From: Butyrivibrio proteoclasticus | GTDB taxonomy: Bacteria > Bacillota > Clostridia > Lachnospirales > Lachnospiraceae | Direction of reading: 5' to 3' | Assembly (NCBI RefSeq): GCF_900115735.1 | Contig: NZ_FOXO01000013.1 | Coordinates: 1 to 64,000, forward strand | Length of the DNA: 64,000 nucleotides | Part shown: in pieces, positions 1 to 9,120 of the stretch | Position numbering within the stretch: position 1 is the first letter of the stretch | Layout: the number at the start of each line of letters is the position of its first letter | Translations under genes and position numbers: made by a program | The notes under the pieces: model-generated | What the model saw: the letters and a program-made list of their open reading frames with translations, nothing else | Databases searched by the model: none | What the model was told of the DNA's origin: nothing

Positions 1-236
1 TATCCTACGAAACTTGATACACTCATGCTCGGTGGTATCCTTACCAGCATATGGATGTGATCTGGGCACACCTCTGCTTCTATGATTTCCACTCCTTTTC
101 TCTTGCATAGTGTACTGAGAATATTTGCTATGTCCTGCTTTATCTGGCCATATGCGACCTTTCTTCTGAACTTTGGTGCAAATACAATGTGATACTTACA
201 CTCCCATTTAGTGTGTGATAAACTATTCATGTCCAT
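1..236 (-). CDS. tnpA: IS200-family Y1 transposase TnpA (partial, C-terminus off window)
   Basis: The reverse strand from 236 reads MDMNSLSHTKWECKYHIVFA and continues with PKFRRKVAYG and later CPDHIHMLVRIPP. These are hallmarks of the IS200/IS605 TnpA: the N-terminal K-YH-VF-PK-RR block and the HIH metal-binding HUH motif. TnpA cuts and joins single-stranded DNA with a tyrosine that would lie beyond the window. About 78 of the usual 130-150 residues are present. The start is ATG 236, with AGGAGGT 8 bases upstream; an alternative ATG lies two codons inside at 230. No accessory TnpB is visible. Confidence 0.88.
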   Translation of the reverse strand, partial: MDMNSLSHTKWECKYHIVFAPKFRRKVAYGQIKQDIANILSTLCKRKGVEIIEAEVCPDHIHMLVRIPPSMSVSSFVG

Positions 237-244
237 TTTGGACT

Positions 245-300
245 ACCTCCTGTGATTTTACTTTGGTTGGCGAACCGTAAGTAATTCTATCACGGGAGGT
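245..300 (-). promoter_or_regulatory. Leader hairpin hiding the tnpA ribosome binding site
   Basis: An imperfect 56-base stem-loop. The outer arms are 245-256 and 289-300 (12 pairs, one G-T), then 258-262 with 280-284, then GGTT/AACC around a GGCG loop (265-276). In the tnpA mRNA the AGGAGGT Shine-Dalgarno (complement of 245-251) lies in the 3' arm and would be paired. This matches the known translational self-limitation of IS200; its presence here is read directly, its function is inferred. Confidence 0.7.
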
Positions 301-329
301 TTTCTACTGTAAGCTAAAGCAGCTGTTGT

Positions 330-354
330 CCCCCTGCATAGCAGGGGGTTTTAT
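330..354. terminator. Terminator-like hairpin near the IS200 left end
   Basis: A GC-rich 8-bp stem, CCCCCTGC and GCAGGGGG around a three-base loop, is followed by TTTTATT on the plus strand and by AATAAAA on the other side. It can act in both directions. In IS200 a hairpin at this place both shields the element from outside transcription and overlaps the transposase recognition region; which role applies here is not shown by sequence alone. Confidence 0.6.
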
Positions 355-373
355 TAAAGATGCTACACAATAA

Positions 374-401
374 TAGCAGGCATCATGGATAATGCCTGCT
401 A
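374..401 (-). terminator. Terminator of guaA
   Basis: A perfect 10-bp stem, TAGCAGGCAT with ATGCCTGCTA around an 8-base loop, sits 29 bases past the guaA stop. On the minus strand it is followed by TTATTGTG, a weak U tract. Confidence 0.6.
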
Positions 402-429
402 TCACAAATACAATATGGAAAATATAATA

Positions 430-1980
430 TCACTCCAGCTCTACCGTTCCTGGTGGCTTACTTGTGAGATCGTACATTACGCGGTTAACACCTTTAACCT
501 CGTTTATGATACGGCTCATGACTTTCTGAAGTACTGCAAATGGAATTTCTGAAGCTTCAGCTGTCATGAAGTCGACTGTCTCAACTGCACGAAGAACTAC
601 TGCATAATCGTATGTACGCTCATCTCCCATTACGCCTACTGAACGCATATTGGAAAGAGCTGCAAAATACTGATCAGGAAGTTTCTCGAGACCTGCGTTT
701 GCAAGTTCTTCTCTGTAAATGAAGTCAGCGTCCTGAACAATTCTTACTTTCTCAGCTGTTACTTCACCGATAATTCTAATTCCAAGGCCGGGGCCTGGGA
801 ATGGCTGACGGAATACAAGGTATTCAGGAAGGCCAAGTTCAAGCCCAGCCTTACGAACTTCATCCTTAAACAAAGAACGAAGTGGTTCGATTATCTCTTT
901 AAAATCAACATAGTCAGGAAGTCCTCCAACATTGTGGTGAGACTTAATAACTACTGACTCTCCGCCAAGTCCTGATTCAACGACGTCAGGATAGATAGTT
1001 CCCTGTGCAAGGAAGTCTACAGTTCCAATCTTCTTGGCTTCCTCTTCAAAGACTCGGATGAACTCTTCACCGATAATCTTACGCTTGCGTTCAGGCTCTT
1101 CTACGCCCTTTAATTTATCATAATAGCGCTGAGCAGCGTTTACTCTGATAAAGTTAATATCAAAGTTACCGTTTGGTCCAAACACGCTCTCAACCTCGTC
1201 ACCTTCATTTTTACGAAGAAGACCATGGTCTACAAATACACATGTGAGTTGTTTTCCGATTGCTCTTGCAAGAAGTGCTGCAAGGACAGATGAATCAACA
1301 CCACCGGAAAGTGCAAGTAATACCTTGCCATCACCAACCTTCTCACGGATTTCCTTAATTGTATTCTCTACGAAAGAATCCATTCTCCATGATCCGGCTG
1401 TTTCGCAAATATTTCGTACGAAGTTATGAAGGATCTCTTTACCCTTTACAGTATGGAGAACTTCAGGATGGAACTGGATCGCATAAAGCTTTTTATCCTC
1501 GCATGCAGCTGCAGCAACAGGGCAGTCAGCTGTATGAGCGATAATGTCAAATCCGGGAGCAACCTTGCTGATATAATCAAAGTGGCTCATCCATACTATA
1601 GTCTTCTCTTCAATACCGGCAAAAAGAGTATCCTTAGAGCCGTCTATAAAGGTTTCAGTCTTACCATACTCACGAACAGGTGCTTTCTCAACCTTTCCGC
1701 CAAGTACATGCATCATTAGCTGAGCTCCATAGCATAAGCCAAGTACCGGAATTCCAAGTTCAAAGAGCTCTTTAGTATAAGTTGGAGCTCCATCTTCATA
1801 ACAGGAATTTGGTCCACCTGTTAAAATAATTCCCTTAGGATTCATCGCCTTGATCTGGTCGATAGGTGTGCGATAAGAATAGATTTCGCAGTAAACGTTG
1901 CATTCTCTGACTCTTCTGGCAACAAGCTGATTGTATTGCCCGCCAAAGTCAATTACTATAACTTTTTCTTCTGTAGCCAT
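430..1980 (-). CDS. guaA: GMP synthase (glutamine-hydrolysing)
   Basis: GuaA converts XMP to GMP using ATP and glutamine, the last step of guanine nucleotide synthesis in the cytosol. The 516-residue length is normal. Residues 1-195 form the class I glutamine amidotransferase with nucleophile Cys83 in GLCYGAQ and the His171/Glu173 pair in FHPE. The ATP pyrophosphatase P-loop SGGVDSS lies at about 225-231, and the C-terminal dimerisation domain ends [12 protein letters not shown] 1980 is preceded by GGAGG at a good distance. The gene stands 40 bases behind the NlpC/P60 gene; no purine riboswitch is visible in that gap. Confidence 0.97.
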   Translation of the reverse strand: MATEEKVIVIDFGGQYNQLVARRVRECNVYCEIYSYRTPIDQIKAMNPKGIILTGGPNSCYEDGAPTYTKELFELGIPVLGLCYGAQLMMHVLGGKVEKAPVREYGKTETFIDGSKDTLFAGIEEKTIVWMSHFDYISKVAPGFDIIAHTADCPVAAAACEDKKLYAIQFHPEVLHTVKGKEILHNFVRNICETAGSWRMDSFVENTIKEIREKVGDGKVLLALSGGVDSSVLAALLARAIGKQLTCVFVDHGLLRKNEGDEVESVFGPNGNFDINFIRVNAAQRYYDKLKGVEEPERKRKIIGEEFIRVFEEEAKKIGTVDFLAQGTIYPDVVESGLGGESVVIKSHHNVGGLPDYVDFKEIIEPLRSLFKDEVRKAGLELGLPEYLVFRQPFPGPGLGIRIIGEVTAEKVRIVQDADFIYREELANAGLEKLPDQYFAALSNMRSVGVMGDERTYDYAVVLRAVETVDFMTAEASEIPFAVLQKVMSRIINEVKGVNRVMYDLTSKPPGTVELE

Positions 1981-2020
1981 GCTTCCTCCATATAACAGAG
2001 TTAATAGTTACCATGTATTA

Positions 2021-3442
2021 TCAAATATATCTTCTTACAGATATCATGGATCTGTAATTGGCATTTGTAATCTTGATACCGGTTTTCTGAGTACTTGCAT
2101 GAACAATCTGCCCACCACCGATATATATTCCAACATGTCCACCGTAATAAATTACATCTCCAGGTTGCGCATTTGCATATGAAACCTCTGTTCCATAAGA
2201 TCCTTGAGCCCATGATGTCCTTGGAACCGATATTCCAAAAGCCTGATATACAGACATTACAAAACCTGAACAATCCGCACCATCTGTAAGGCTTGTTCCT
2301 CCTGCAACATAGGGATTACCTACAAACTGACATGCAAACTTTGCAATGTTAGAACCTGTCGCACTTCCTGCTGGAGCATAGCTCTTGGATGTGCCTGACG
2401 AATTATCTGAATCATCATTATCATCTGCATCTGATGATGTAGTATCTGTGTATGTTGTTTCGGCCGAAACTGTTCCGGAAGAAGTTGTCCCAGATGAAGT
2501 TGTTCCGGTACCGGTCGAATAACCGGATTTTTCATTTTCCTCATTTTCAGCTTTGGCTGCTTCCTCTGCTGCTTTTCTAGCTTCCTCTTCTGCCTTTAGT
2601 GCTTCTTCTTTTGCTTTTTTTGTCTCTTCAACCTGTTTTTCTTTTGCTTCTATCTGCTTCTGAAGCGATGCTATACTTGATTGCTGGCTTTTTACCTGAG
2701 CTGTATATACAGCAGCTTCCTGCTTTGCCTTGGCAAGCTTGACCTCATAATCAGCGTAAGTTGCCTTGTACTCAGCAAGAACTTCCTCCATATAAGCTTC
2801 TTCCTCTTCCAACTCATACTTTGAAGTCTCAAGTTCTGCCTTTTCTTCTTCTAACTGTTTGCCATATGCTTCAGCCTTTTCCTTTGCTGCCACATACTCT
2901 GCAAGTTTTATTCTATCATATTCATAAAGCTGTTCAACGTATTGGGCCTTATTAAGCGCATCAGCATAGCTGGTTGCAGTCAAAAGAATCTGCACATACG
3001 ATAGGTTTCCCTTTTCATACATAAACTTAACTCGCTGAACCATTGCTTCATACAGGGTTTCTTCCTGCTTTTTTGCCTCGTCATACTCTTGCTGGGTTAT
3101 CTCTATCTGCTCTTGTGTCCTGTCAATGTCTTCCTTGATAAGCTCTATATCTGTCATAAGGCCAACAATAACTGCATTGGTCTCATCAATTGCCTCTTTT
3201 GTTTCCCCTTTGGCTTCTGAAATACTGCCTATCTGACTATTGGCATTGTTTAACTTATTCTGGCTGTCTTTCTGTTGTGACTGGAGCGATTTCTGCTGGG
3301 ACTCCAGTGCCTTCTGTTCCTGTTCAAGCTTATTCTGTTTTTGCTGTAAATCAGTACTGGTGGTAGCCCATACAGGGTCTGCCACCAGTAAACTCATAAC
3401 AAGAGACATAGCTACTACTACAAAAAAGCCACTTTTTTTCAT
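2021..3442 (-). CDS. Secreted coiled-coil NlpC/P60 peptidoglycan hydrolase (PcsB/CwlO-like)
   Basis: A 473-residue exported cell-wall hydrolase. Residues 1-26 are a signal peptide ending near VWA. A long coiled coil follows (about 28-300, rich in Glu, Lys and Gln), then a Ser/Thr/Asp-rich linker (about 305-360), then an NlpC/P60 domain. The domain shows the catalytic Cys in GADCSGFVMS and the His in YYGGHVGIYIG. Family members cut D-gamma-glutamyl bonds in peptide stems, and the coiled coil usually couples them to FtsEX; no ftsEX is nearby, so that partner is only a possibility. The ribosome site GGGGGA precedes ATG 3442. Confidence 0.92.
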   Translation of the reverse strand: MKKSGFFVVVAMSLVMSLLVADPVWATTSTDLQQKQNKLEQEQKALESQQKSLQSQQKDSQNKLNNANSQIGSISEAKGETKEAIDETNAVIVGLMTDIELIKEDIDRTQEQIEITQQEYDEAKKQEETLYEAMVQRVKFMYEKGNLSYVQILLTATSYADALNKAQYVEQLYEYDRIKLAEYVAAKEKAEAYGKQLEEEKAELETSKYELEEEEAYMEEVLAEYKATYADYEVKLAKAKQEAAVYTAQVKSQQSSIASLQKQIEAKEKQVEETKKAKEEALKAEEEARKAAEEAAKAENEENEKSGYSTGTGTTSSGTTSSGTVSAETTYTDTTSSDADDNDDSDNSSGTSKSYAPAGSATGSNIAKFACQFVGNPYVAGGTSLTDGADCSGFVMSVYQAFGISVPRTSWAQGSYGTEVSYANAQPGDVIYYGGHVGIYIGGGQIVHASTQKTGIKITNANYRSMISVRRYI

Positions 3443-3533
3443 ACCTATCCCCCTTGCTCCTAATTAAGATTTTACTTCAATATCATTATATAACAATATC
3501 GACTAATATTTGTGTTCAACTCTTGAATGATCA

Positions 3534-4925
3534 TCAGAGTTCGCAGTTACCAACTGTTCTTGGGAATGACTCAACGTCACGAATGTTGCCCATTCCTGTA
3601 AGATACATTACGCAACGCTCAAATCCAAGACCAAATCCTGCGTGTCGAACACTACCGTACTTACGAAGATCAAGATAGAACTGATACTCATCTTTCTTCA
3701 TTCCCAGTTCATCCATACGGCTCTCAAGAAGCTGAAGGTCATCCTCTCTCTGGCTTCCTCCAATTATCTCTCCAATTCCGGGAACAAGACAGTCAGCTGC
3801 TGCTACAGTCTTTCCATCCGGATTAAGTTTCATATAGAATGCCTTGATTTCCTTTGGATAATCAGTTACGAATACAGGCTTTTTAAATATCTCTTCTGTA
3901 AGATATCTCTCATGTTCAGTCTGAAGGTCACATCCCCATGAAACCTTGTAATCAAACTTATCATTGTGCTTCTCCAAAAGCTCAATAGCTTCTGTATATG
4001 TAATACGACCAAACTCGTTGTTAACTACATTGTTAAGTCTATCAATAAGACCCTTATCAATAAACTCGTTAAAGAATGCCATTTCTTCAGGGCAGTGCTC
4101 AAGAACATAGCTGATAACATACTTAAGCATTGCTTCTGCTGTATCACAGTCATCCTTAAGATCTGCAAAACACATTTCAGGCTCGATCATCCAGAACTCT
4201 GCAGCATGTCTTGTTGTGTTAGAATTCTCTGCACGGAATGTTGGTCCAAATGTGTAAACATTCTTAAATGCGAATGCATATGTCTCAACGTTAAGCTGTC
4301 CACTAACTGTAAGGTTTACAGGCTTTCCGAAGAAGTCTTTTGAGTAATCAACTGTTCCCTCTTCAGTCTTTGGAACGTTGTTAAGATCCATTGTTGTAAC
4401 CTGGAACATTTCTCCTGCGCCTTCGCAATCACTTCCTGTGATAAGTGGAGTGTGTACATATACGAAATTTCTCTCCTGGAAGAAAGAATGAATAGCATAT
4501 GCAGCAACTGAACGTACTCTGAATACAGCTTCAAAAGTATTTGTCCTTGCTCTCAAATGAGGAATTGTTCTGAGGTACTCAAGTGTATGTCTCTTCGGCT
4601 GAAGTGGATAATCAGGAGTTGAAGGTCCCTCTATCTCAACTGAATCAGCCTGCATCTCAAATGGCTGCTTCGCGTTAGGAGTTGCAATAATACTACCTGT
4701 TACAATAACCGCTGCTCCTACATTGAGCTTGCTGATGTCTGCAAAGTTTGCAAGTCCGTCAGTATAAACAACCTGCAATGGTTTAAAATATGTACCATCA
4801 TTAAGCATGATGAAACCGATAGTCTTTGAATCACGAATATTTCTGATCCATCCACCTACAGTAACTTTCTGTCCTGAGTATTTGTCCTGCTGTTCAAACA
4901 GTGCTCTGATATCAACTAATTCCAT
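3534..4925 (-). CDS. asnS: Asparaginyl-tRNA synthetase
   Basis: A class IIb aminoacyl-tRNA synthetase that charges tRNA-Asn. It has an N-terminal OB-fold anticodon-binding domain (about 15-105, [16 protein letters not shown]) and a catalytic domain with motif 2 ([20 protein letters not shown]) and motif 3 ([15 protein letters not shown]). ATG 4925 is chosen because GGAGG lies five bases in front of it; a TTG four codons upstream (4937) would overlap that ribosome site. The product has 463 residues, which is normal. It sits 29 bases behind the FKBP lipoprotein gene and may share its transcript. Confidence 0.96.
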   Translation of the reverse strand: MELVDIRALFEQQDKYSGQKVTVGGWIRNIRDSKTIGFIMLNDGTYFKPLQVVYTDGLANFADISKLNVGAAVIVTGSIIATPNAKQPFEMQADSVEIEGPSTPDYPLQPKRHTLEYLRTIPHLRARTNTFEAVFRVRSVAAYAIHSFFQERNFVYVHTPLITGSDCEGAGEMFQVTTMDLNNVPKTEEGTVDYSKDFFGKPVNLTVSGQLNVETYAFAFKNVYTFGPTFRAENSNTTRHAAEFWMIEPEMCFADLKDDCDTAEAMLKYVISYVLEHCPEEMAFFNEFIDKGLIDRLNNVVNNEFGRITYTEAIELLEKHNDKFDYKVSWGCDLQTEHERYLTEEIFKKPVFVTDYPKEIKAFYMKLNPDGKTVAAADCLVPGIGEIIGGSQREDDLQLLESRMDELGMKKDEYQFYLDLRKYGSVRHAGFGLGFERCVMYLTGMGNIRDVESFPRTVGNCEL

Positions 4926-4954
4926 GATGTCCTCCAATCTATGAAAAAGATTAA

Positions 4955-6232
4955 TTACTCTCCTGCAGGCTCAACGACATTAGCATTTGCTACAAGGAAG
5001 TCTAATACCTTCTCTGCCATCAAGCCTTCTCTGTAAACTTCAGGATCAACTGTTGCTCTGAAGTCTTCATATGAGCTGTAAGCTGTTGTTGATGCTGTAT
5101 CGTAAGCATTCTTAAGATATGCATCTATATCATCATCTGTAACTTCAATTCCCTCAGCTTTTGCAACTGCTGCAAACATAACGAACTGCTGTGTAGAATT
5201 TGTTACCATTTCTTTTAAATAATCATCTCCTGAAAGAGCTGAGCCTTCATTCTGGATCATCATATTGACTATATCACTTGATGTAAGCTGCTTTCCAGCG
5301 TACATAGAATACATGCTTGCATAGTACTCAAGCTGTTCGTTCTGCTGCTTAAGATATCTGTTGTAGAGCTTCTCAGGAACTTCCTTAAACTCGCAATTTG
5401 ATATAACTGCTGAAAGAACTTCATTATCTACATTATTATTGTAAGTATCCTTAGCATCCTGTTCAAGTCCGCTTCTGATGTATTCTCTTAAATCTGCAAG
5501 GTTTGTAACTGCTCTGTCTTCGTAGCCTTCTCCGATGTTGCTGAAATTAGCACCAAGACCTGCTGCCCACTCATCTGTCATCTCATCTGACTTTACAGAG
5601 ATGCTGTTGATTGTAACTGTAAAAATAACATCCTTGCCGGCAAGATCTGCAGCGCCGTAATCTTCAGGGAATGTAAGGTTAAGATCTACTGTATCACCAA
5701 TATTTGCTCCAACAAGTCCGCTCTCAAAACCATCAATGTATGAATTGGATCCGATAACGAGATCTGCTCCCTGGGCTGTACCGCCATCAAAAGCTTCACC
5801 GCTGTCAGCATATTTACCCACATAATCGATATTTACTGTATCTCCATCCTGAACTGCTCTGTCTGTAACCTCAGTCATAGGTGGGTTGCTTGAAAAGATG
5901 CTACTGAGCTGGCTCTCAACATCTTCATCAGTAACATTTGGTGTTGCAACTTCTACTGTAACACCCTTGTACTCGCCAAGAGTAACAAACTCTTCTGGGT
6001 TGATCTCTGCAAGTGTCATTGTCTCAAGGTTCTCAAGATTCTCTAAAGCTGAAATTGTAGGTGTTGTCTCTGCTGAGCTATCTGAAGCAGCACCTGCAGC
6101 CTCATCTGAACTAACTGAGCTGGTCTCTGATGCTGCATTTGTAGCTGTTTCTGTATTATTTTTTCCGGTGCAGGCTGTAAGTGATGCAACGACTAAAACT
6201 CCAGTCATTAATAACGCAATTTTGTTCTTCAT
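4955..6232 (-). CDS. FKBP/trigger-factor-like peptidyl-prolyl isomerase lipoprotein
   Basis: A 425-residue exported protein. The signal peptide ends in the lipobox LTAC (Cys21), so the mature protein should be a lipid-anchored surface protein. A Ser/Ala/Thr-rich linker runs to about residue 62. An FKBP domain follows at about 125-225 ([20 protein letters not shown], then [13 protein letters not shown]). The remaining 200 residues are helical and resemble the C-terminal chaperone part of trigger factor. The ribosome-binding domain of trigger factor is absent. The inferred role is folding of exported proteins outside the membrane, comparable in job to PrsA. GGAGG lies upstream of ATG 6232. Confidence 0.85.
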   Translation of the reverse strand: MKNKIALLMTGVLVVASLTACTGKNNTETATNAASETSSVSSDEAAGAASDSSAETTPTISALENLENLETMTLAEINPEEFVTLGEYKGVTVEVATPNVTDEDVESQLSSIFSSNPPMTEVTDRAVQDGDTVNIDYVGKYADSGEAFDGGTAQGADLVIGSNSYIDGFESGLVGANIGDTVDLNLTFPEDYGAADLAGKDVIFTVTINSISVKSDEMTDEWAAGLGANFSNIGEGYEDRAVTNLADLREYIRSGLEQDAKDTYNNNVDNEVLSAVISNCEFKEVPEKLYNRYLKQQNEQLEYYASMYSMYAGKQLTSSDIVNMMIQNEGSALSGDDYLKEMVTNSTQQFVMFAAVAKAEGIEVTDDDIDAYLKNAYDTASTTAYSSYEDFRATVDPEVYREGLMAEKVLDFLVANANVVEPAGE

Positions 6233-6339
6233 TTCTAATTCTCCTCCAGTGAAATCCGTATAATTCCACCTTTCATAACATTTGTAAAAACAATATTTTT
6301 TATACTACCACACCTTACAAACAGATTAAAGTATTTTAT

Positions 6340-6368
6340 TTGCTTATCTTCCTAAATAATGCTAAAAT
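6340..6368 (+). promoter_or_regulatory. Sigma-A promoter of the membrane-protein gene at 6407
   Basis: TTGCTT (6340-6345), a 17-base spacer and TAAAAT (6363-6368). A start of transcription near 6375 lies downstream of the first possible ATG (6359), which supports the TTG start at 6407. Confidence 0.55.
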
Positions 6369-6406
6369 ACATTTTGCTATATTTTTATTATTCGGAGGAT
6401 TATATT

Positions 6407-6880
6407 TTGAGTACAGGAGCTATCGTTGCTATTGTTATTTCAGTGATTCTTATTGCTGCCATCGTTGCTTTAATCATAGTTGGTAAAAGAGCTCAAAAGA
6501 AGCAGGCTGAACAGCAGGTGCAGCTTGATGCGATGAAGCAGACGATCACTATGCTTATAATTGATAAAAAGAGAATGAAATTAAACGAGTCAGGTCTTCC
6601 TCAGTCAGTTATTGAGCAGACTCCTAAGCTTCTCAGAAGGTCAAAACTTCCAATTCTTAAAGTAAGAGTTGGAAACAGAGTAATGAGTCTTATCTGTGAC
6701 GAGAAAATTTTTGATCAGGTTCCGGTTAAAAAAGAAGTTAAAGCTTCCGTGAGCGGAATCTATGTTACAGAAGTTAAAGGACTTCGCGGTAAGACTAAGG
6801 CTCCTGAACAGAAGAAAGGATTCTTTAAGAATCTTGTTGCTAAGGCTCAGGAAAAAGCCGGAGCTAAAATGGTTAAATAA
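6407..6880 (+). CDS. Small membrane-anchored protein of unknown function
   Basis: A 157-residue protein with one N-terminal transmembrane helix (about residues 4-25, AIVAIVISVILIAAIVALII) followed by a basic, mostly helical cytosolic part and a Lys-rich tail. Start TTG 6407 is preferred: CGGAGGAT lies just upstream, and the promoter would put the mRNA start after the upstream ATG at 6359. No known domain is recognised. A bidirectional terminator separates it from the converging DUF1934 gene. Confidence 0.72.
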   Translation: MSTGAIVAIVISVILIAAIVALIIVGKRAQKKQAEQQVQLDAMKQTITMLIIDKKRMKLNESGLPQSVIEQTPKLLRRSKLPILKVRVGNRVMSLICDEKIFDQVPVKKEVKASVSGIYVTEVKGLRGKTKAPEQKKGFFKNLVAKAQEKAGAKMVK

Positions 6881-6896
6881 CAATAAAAAAGAAAAA

Positions 6897-6929
6897 GCTG
6901 GGACAGTTCAAACTGTCTCAGCATTTTTT
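6897..6929. terminator. Bidirectional terminator
   Basis: Twelve-base arms GCTGGGACAGTT (6897-6908) and AACTGTCTCAGC (6911-6922), one G-T pair, followed by six T on the plus strand and A-rich sequence on the other side. It ends the gene at 6407-6880 and overlaps the stop of the DUF1934 gene. Confidence 0.8.
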
Positions 6930-7360
6930 ATTTCTATGATTATCATGGAATCTGACAGGACTTCTCCGCCAATCTCTAGTTCATATTCAGCCATAAGTTT
7001 CATTTCCTCCTCATGTCTGATATTTATAAAATCAAAGCTTGTGGTAACTACTTTCATCTGCATTGTGCCATAAGGAGTTTCATAAGCAGTGTCATACTCA
7101 AGCTCTTTTCCAAAAGCAAGCTTTGAGTTCATGTCTCCCCCCCTCGTAATCTCCATGCTATTACCGTCGGATGAAATACACACCTTATTATGGACACAGA
7201 GTTCTCCGCTTCCAGTATCCTGTTTTTCATCATATTCTATTATCTTACTTCCATCATCCAATACTTCATACTTTCCCATGGAAGTTGTAACAATCTTTTC
7301 AGTTGGTTCACCTGGTCTTGAATGAATACCGGTAACATTTACATCTACATTCTTTTTCAT
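6908..7360 (-). CDS. DUF1934 family beta-barrel protein
   Basis: A 150-residue protein of the DUF1934 (YwiB-like) family, predicted to be a small lipocalin-like beta-barrel in the cytosol. Typical blocks are VTGIHS at the N-terminus, MEITRGGDMNSKLAFGKE in the middle and TPYGTMQMKVVTTSF further on. The function of the family is not established. ATG 7360 has GAGG eight bases upstream; a GTG three codons earlier (7369) lies inside that ribosome site and is unlikely. It follows ispE by 14 bases and is probably co-transcribed with it. Confidence 0.85.
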   Translation of the reverse strand: MKKNVDVNVTGIHSRPGEPTEKIVTTSMGKYEVLDDGSKIIEYDEKQDTGSGELCVHNKVCISSDGNSMEITRGGDMNSKLAFGKELEYDTAYETPYGTMQMKVVTTSFDFINIRHEEEMKLMAEYELEIGGEVLSDSMIIIEIKNAETV

Positions 7361-7374
7361 GTAAAACACCTCAA

Positions 7375-8244
7375 TTACTCCTCAGGATTTATGGGCCCTG
7401 ATAAAAAGAGTTCCGGTGCAAGCCCGCTTTTTTCCACTTCTTTTCGTGCTGCCTCAGCTTTATCTCTGTCATCAAAAATAGCAAAAACAGTTGGGCCACT
7501 ACCTGTCATAAAAGCTCTTATTGCGCCGTTATCCTCAAGAAGCTTCTCTATTTCTCGGATTTCTTCATATTTACCGGCAGTCACAGGTTCAAGGACATTG
7601 CCGATAAGATCACACATCTCATAGATATCGCCTATTTCTATCGCTCTTTTTATACTGTCAATATCAGGATGATCTACGATTTCTTTACTATCCAGTTCTT
7701 TATATACCCAGCCTGTTGAAACATCAATTGCAGGCTTTGCTATTACTATGTAGCATTGTGGCAAGTCGGAAACCTTAGTAAGCTTTTCTCCTATTCCTTC
7801 TGCCAGCATAGTTCCACCCATAATGCAATATGGTATATCTGCTCCAAGATTTACTGCAAGTTTACATAAATCTTCTTTACTTAAGCCCAGGTTCCAAAGT
7901 TCATTGAGAGCAATATATGCAGCTGCACCATCTGTACTTCCCCCAGCCATTCCGGCGGCAACGGGAATTCTTTTAACAAGATTAATATTTGCACCCTTCT
8001 TTACATTAAATTTATCCTGAAGCTGTTTTGCAACTTTGCAGATAAGATTGCTGTCATCTGTAGGTATCTTAGGTGAAGAAGCTTTCAAAACAATTTCACC
8101 AGTTTCATTGTCTTCAAAATCCAATGTATCGAACAAATCAACGTTCTGCATTATCATGCGAACAATGTGATAACCATCAGCTCTTTTGCCTGTGACATCA
8201 AGCCCAAGGTTGATTTTTGCGTATGCTTTGCGAGTTATTATCAT
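7375..8244 (-). CDS. ispE: 4-diphosphocytidyl-2-C-methyl-D-erythritol kinase
   Basis: IspE phosphorylates CDP-methylerythritol with ATP in the MEP route to isoprenoids. The protein has 289 residues, as expected. The GHMP kinase ATP loop is IPVAAGMAGGSTDGAA (about 90-105), the N-terminus KAYAKINLGLDV is typical, and the C-terminal GHMP motif is FMTGSGPTVFAIF. The gene lies divergent from the sigma-28 controlled gene at 8423. Confidence 0.95.
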   Translation of the reverse strand: MIITRKAYAKINLGLDVTGKRADGYHIVRMIMQNVDLFDTLDFEDNETGEIVLKASSPKIPTDDSNLICKVAKQLQDKFNVKKGANINLVKRIPVAAGMAGGSTDGAAAYIALNELWNLGLSKEDLCKLAVNLGADIPYCIMGGTMLAEGIGEKLTKVSDLPQCYIVIAKPAIDVSTGWVYKELDSKEIVDHPDIDSIKRAIEIGDIYEMCDLIGNVLEPVTAGKYEEIREIEKLLEDNGAIRAFMTGSGPTVFAIFDDRDKAEAARKEVEKSGLAPELFLSGPINPEE

Positions 8245-8325
8245 TCAAATCCGCTCCAATTCTACTTTTCTAAAATCTTCTCACTCATTATACATAAACT
8301 CAAGAAAAAAAATTAAAAAAAACAC

Positions 8326-8352
8326 TAAAGTTTTTGAAAAATCAGCCGATAA
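8326..8352 (+). promoter_or_regulatory. Sigma-28 (flagellar) promoter
   Basis: TAAA (8326-8329), a 15-base spacer and GCCGATAA (8345-8352). This is an exact match to the sigma-D/FliA consensus TAAA-N15-GCCGATAA. It lies 70 bases before the start at 8423 and points at that gene. Confidence 0.85.
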
Positions 8353-8422
8353 GAGGAATAGGTAAACTATCGTTTCGTTTCAGCGCGGTTTTTTAGGGAC
8401 CTACGCGGAAAAGGAGTTCTAT

Positions 8423-9055
8423 ATGGGTGTAAACGGAATTACCGAGGTTACTAACAACATCGCAACCACCTATGCTTCTTCTGTCAATCCTTCTTCTGTT
8501 GAAGAAAAGAAAAAAGATGATGAAGTTAAGGTGAAAGCTGAAGCCGCTGCCGTATATGAGAAGTCAGATGAGGAAAGCGATAAGGCCTCACAAGTGTCTT
8601 CCAAAAATACGGACAGAACCCAAATCATTAGGCAGATGCAGGCTGACGTAGAACTACGTAAGCAGCAGCTTTTGGACATTGTCCAGAAGATGATGGGTAA
8701 GCAGGCCAAGACCTATGGCATAGCTAACTCTGAAAATGACGAGGATTCTATGTGGAAATTCCTTGCAAAAGGAGATTTCACTGTAGACGCAGCGACAAAG
8801 GCACAGGCGCAGGCAGATATCGCCGAGGATGGCTACTGGGGTGTAAATAAGACCTCCGAAAGAATCCTTGATTTTGCCAAGACGCTGGCTGGCGACGACC
8901 CTGATAAGCTCGAAAAGATGAGAGATGCTTTCGAGAAGGGCTATGCACAGGCTGAAAAGACCTGGGGCGGGGAGCTTCCGGAGATTTCCAAGCAGACCTA
9001 TGCAGCTGTAATGAAAGGGTTCGATGAGCTCACCGGAAAAACAGACAGTGAGTAA
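8423..9055 (+). CDS. Conserved hypothetical protein under flagellar sigma-28 control
   Basis: A 210-residue soluble protein without signal peptide. The first 75 residues are charged and low in complexity. Residues 75-110 form a helix. The C-terminal 80 residues, from WGVNKTSERILDFAKTLAG to TYAAVMKGFDELTG, look like the helical DUF5610-type domain found in motile bacteria; that assignment is tentative. AAGGAG precedes ATG 8423. A perfect sigma-28 promoter upstream and a terminator downstream make it a single-gene unit of the motility regulon, although no flagellar gene is near. GC content is somewhat higher than in neighbours. Confidence 0.8.
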   Translation: MGVNGITEVTNNIATTYASSVNPSSVEEKKKDDEVKVKAEAAAVYEKSDEESDKASQVSSKNTDRTQIIRQMQADVELRKQQLLDIVQKMMGKQAKTYGIANSENDEDSMWKFLAKGDFTVDAATKAQAQADIAEDGYWGVNKTSERILDFAKTLAGDDPDKLEKMRDAFEKGYAQAEKTWGGELPEISKQTYAAVMKGFDELTGKTDSE

Positions 9056-9077
9056 GGACTAAGAGTTGCTAGTAATC

Positions 9078-9110
9078 GAAAAGGAAGAGCTACAACGGCT
9101 CTTCCTTTTC
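9078..9110. terminator. Terminator after the sigma-28 gene
   Basis: Arms GAAAAGGAAGAGC (9078-9090) and GCTCTTCCTTTTC (9098-9110) are a perfect 13-bp stem, with T-rich sequence on the plus side. It may also serve pyrD, which ends at 9121 from the other direction. Confidence 0.75.
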
Positions 9111-9120
9111 TTATTCTCGA

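Larger units (their letters stand above)
1..354 (-). mobile_element. IS200/IS605-type insertion sequence, 5' part only
   Basis: The first 354 bases carry the start of a Y1 (HUH) transposase gene and, in front of it, two hairpins. One covers the ribosome site of the transposase (245-300); the other (330-354) is a strong terminator-like hairpin near the element edge. This layout is known for IS200: an end hairpin that stops transcription entering the element and a leader hairpin that blocks translation. The outer left edge is inferred to lie just past 354, since the guaA terminator follows at 374-401. The other end of the element is outside the window. Confidence 0.75.

Noticed and set aside
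1981-2020. Purine riboswitch before guaA
   Set aside because: The gap is only 40 bases and shows no riboswitch core.
3966-4343. Plus-strand frame of 125 codons opposite asnS
   Set aside because: Antisense shadow of the synthetase gene with a Cys/Ile/Leu-rich product and no ribosome site.
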